A stretch of DNA of 5,716 nt from Candidatus Methanophagales archaeon. Its GTDB lineage: Archaea; Halobacteriota; Syntropharchaeia; Alkanophagales; Methanospirareceae. Under the pieces are notes generated by a model, which was not told where the DNA came from, searched no databases, and saw only the letters and a list, made by a program, of their open reading frames with translations. The stretch spans positions 1 through 5,716 of the forward strand of contig JAGGZZ010000062.1 of the NCBI GenBank assembly GCA_021161765.1, in the 5' to 3' direction. Positions 4,821 to 5,716 of this stretch are shown here, piece by piece. Numbering within the stretch: position 1 is the stretch's first letter; each line of letters opens with the position of its first letter. The position numbers and the translations under genes are program-made.

Positions 4821-5576
4821 TCATCTCGCAGCCTCCAGAAAGTGGAGGAAAGCATTCTCGTTTCCTAATGCGTGAAGGTGCGTGTAGGATGCGAGCACGT
4901 TATCTCTCCATATTCCATCCCTCCTGCCCTCTATTCCCCTGCCTTTAAGAAGTCTGTATGCGAAATCCTCGCTTGTGTTGGCATTGACACTCACCGTTGA
5001 GTAGTGGAACTCGTGACCGCGGAATCTCGCACCTTTTTGGAGTAGAAGACAGTCTCGTACTGAAACTGCATCGACATAGCCCACTGCTTGAAGCTTCCTT
5101 GTGAGCTTTCCCGAACCCCTGAATAAGCCCAGCATATCCCTGCCTTCAAGCTGTTCAAGACAGTAAAGTAAACCACCACATTCTGCGTAGAGCGGAGACC
5201 CACGTCGAATCGCATCCGCAAGCGCCTCCCTTAGCGATGCGTTCTCCTCCAATTGCAGTGCATAAATCTCCGGGTAGCCGCCACCCATGTAGAAGGCATC
5301 AGCATCAGGTAAAGAATCACGAATTGGAGAGAAAGTGGTAATTTCAGCACCCAAATCACGCATGATCTCCAGGTTCTCCGGATAATAAAAACAGAACGCT
5401 TCGTCCATCGCCACTCCAACTCTGGCGCCATCAACAGCCCTTAATCGAGACGTTGGCTCCGGCTCTGCACTTTGAATCTCAATCTTTGTCGCTTCAAGCA
5501 AAGTATCCATGTCTATATTCCCCTCTATGAGCTTTGAGAAGTCACTCAAGAGAGCGCGGTCAACCTCGTGAGACAT
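4821..5576 (-). pseudogene. cbiA: Cobyrinate (or Ni-sirohydrochlorin) a,c-diamide synthase, C-terminal glutaminase half
   Basis: 251 codons from ATG 5576 covering a short linker (1-50) and a complete class I glutamine amidotransferase domain (about 52-250). Visible are MDEAFCFYYPENLE (57-70), FYMGGGYPEIYA (95-106), the nucleophile elbow YAECGGLLY (130-138, Cys133), LQAVGYVDA (162-170), FRGHEFHYS (185-193) and the catalytic His region SYTHLH (230-235). CbiA/CobB proteins are normally about 450-480 residues with an N-terminal P-loop amide synthetase domain, absent here. Similarity seems to begin slightly before the ATG: codons 5577-5597 read NYGLGLL, like the linker of intact CbiA. They are preceded by TGA at 5598-5600 and TAA at 5613-5615, so this is a 5' truncated gene. 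Intact relatives act in cobalamin (CbiA) or F430 (CfbB) synthesis; the remnant cannot tell which. Confidence 0.8.
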
Positions 5577-5610
5577 GAGAAGTCCTAAGCCATAGTTTCA
5601 CTTAAAACTC

Positions 5611-5620
5611 TTTTATATTA
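5611..5620. promoter_or_regulatory. TATA-like box between the cbiA fragment and the zinc-ribbon gene
   Basis: ttttatatta on the + strand is centred about 23 bases before ATG 5638, the spacing expected for a leaderless archaeal transcript. Read on the minus strand (taatataaaa) it lies about 34 bases before ATG 5576 and could serve the cbiA fragment with a short leader. Only 61 bases separate the two starts, so one box may be shared or the region may hold only the + strand promoter. Confidence 0.45.
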
Positions 5621-5637
5621 ACCGCCGATTTATTCTT

Positions 5638-5716
5638 ATGGCAAAAGTTATAGAGGCCGTTACCAGTATGGACAGATGCCCTTTTTGTGGCTCTGCACTA
5701 AGAAGGAAATACAATG
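5638..5716 (+). CDS. 5' end of a zinc-ribbon-like protein (runs off the window)
   Basis: Twenty-six codons from ATG 5638 (MAKVIEAVTSMDRCPFCGSALRRKYN), open at the window end. The CPFCG at residues 14-18 is a typical CxxC zinc knuckle, which would need a second Cys pair further on. There is no Shine-Dalgarno site, but the TATA-like box at 5611-5620 fits leaderless transcription. The gene is divergent from the cbiA fragment. The function cannot be told from this piece; rubredoxin-like or nucleic-acid-binding proteins are possible. Confidence 0.5.
   Translation, partial: MAKVIEAVTSMDRCPFCGSALRRKYN

Noticed and set aside
5598..5600. TGA as a possible selenocysteine codon restoring the CbiA N-terminus
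   Set aside because: A second in-frame stop (TAA at 5613-5615) follows five codons upstream and no P-loop domain could fit before the divergent gene.

Overview
The window looks like a chromosomal stretch of a euryarchaeon, probably a methanogen or ANME-type archaeon known from metagenome or fosmid data. This placement is inference. It rests on good archaeal TATA-like boxes (TTTAAATA at 3002-3009, TTTTATATTA at 5611-5620), a short archaeal-type PurC, a HisB with the short HHxxED motif, and corrinoid a,c-diamide/cobyric acid synthase-type genes. No rRNA, tRNA or CRISPR array is visible.

Layout. 1-272: 3' end of an unrecognised + strand gene. 282-1080: a membrane-anchored, probably PepSY-like exported protein whose reading frame is broken near 440-525, so the N-terminal anchor and the main domain lie in different frames. 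1081-1401: a non-coding block with a strong hairpin over the preceding stop codon, two short hairpins, and copies of a dispersed 'acgcagattt' repeat in both orientations. 1402-2181 (-): purC. 2182-2333: divergent intergenic region with another diverged copy of the same repeat and a likely hisB promoter. 2334-2891 (+): hisB. 2912-2976: a Shine-Dalgarno-like site and start codon of an otherwise missing gene. 2974-4101: an IS630-family insertion sequence with imperfect terminal inverted repeats, TA dinucleotides at its ends, and a transposase split into two frames joined by an A-rich slippery site. 4082-4792 (-): N-terminal half of cobyric acid synthase (cbiP/cobQ), cut off by the insertion sequence. 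4821-5576 (-): C-terminal glutaminase half of a CbiA/CobB-type a,c-diamide synthase without its ATPase half. 5638-5716 (+): first 26 codons of a CxxC zinc-ribbon-like protein that runs off the window.

How the parts relate. purC (purine synthesis) and hisB (histidine synthesis) are complete housekeeping genes read divergently. The right half is a damaged corrinoid gene pair. cbiA lacks its synthetase domain, with in-frame stops just upstream of the remaining homology. cbiP lacks its glutaminase domain, with its last codons supplied by the insertion sequence. Removing the insertion sequence in silico does not restore cbiP, so a deletion, inversion or IS-IS recombination happened here, not a simple insertion. 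I see no convincing new biological system. The best leads are this pair of complementary half-enzymes, the IS-bounded rearrangement, the frameshifted PepSY-like gene and the repeat family around purC.
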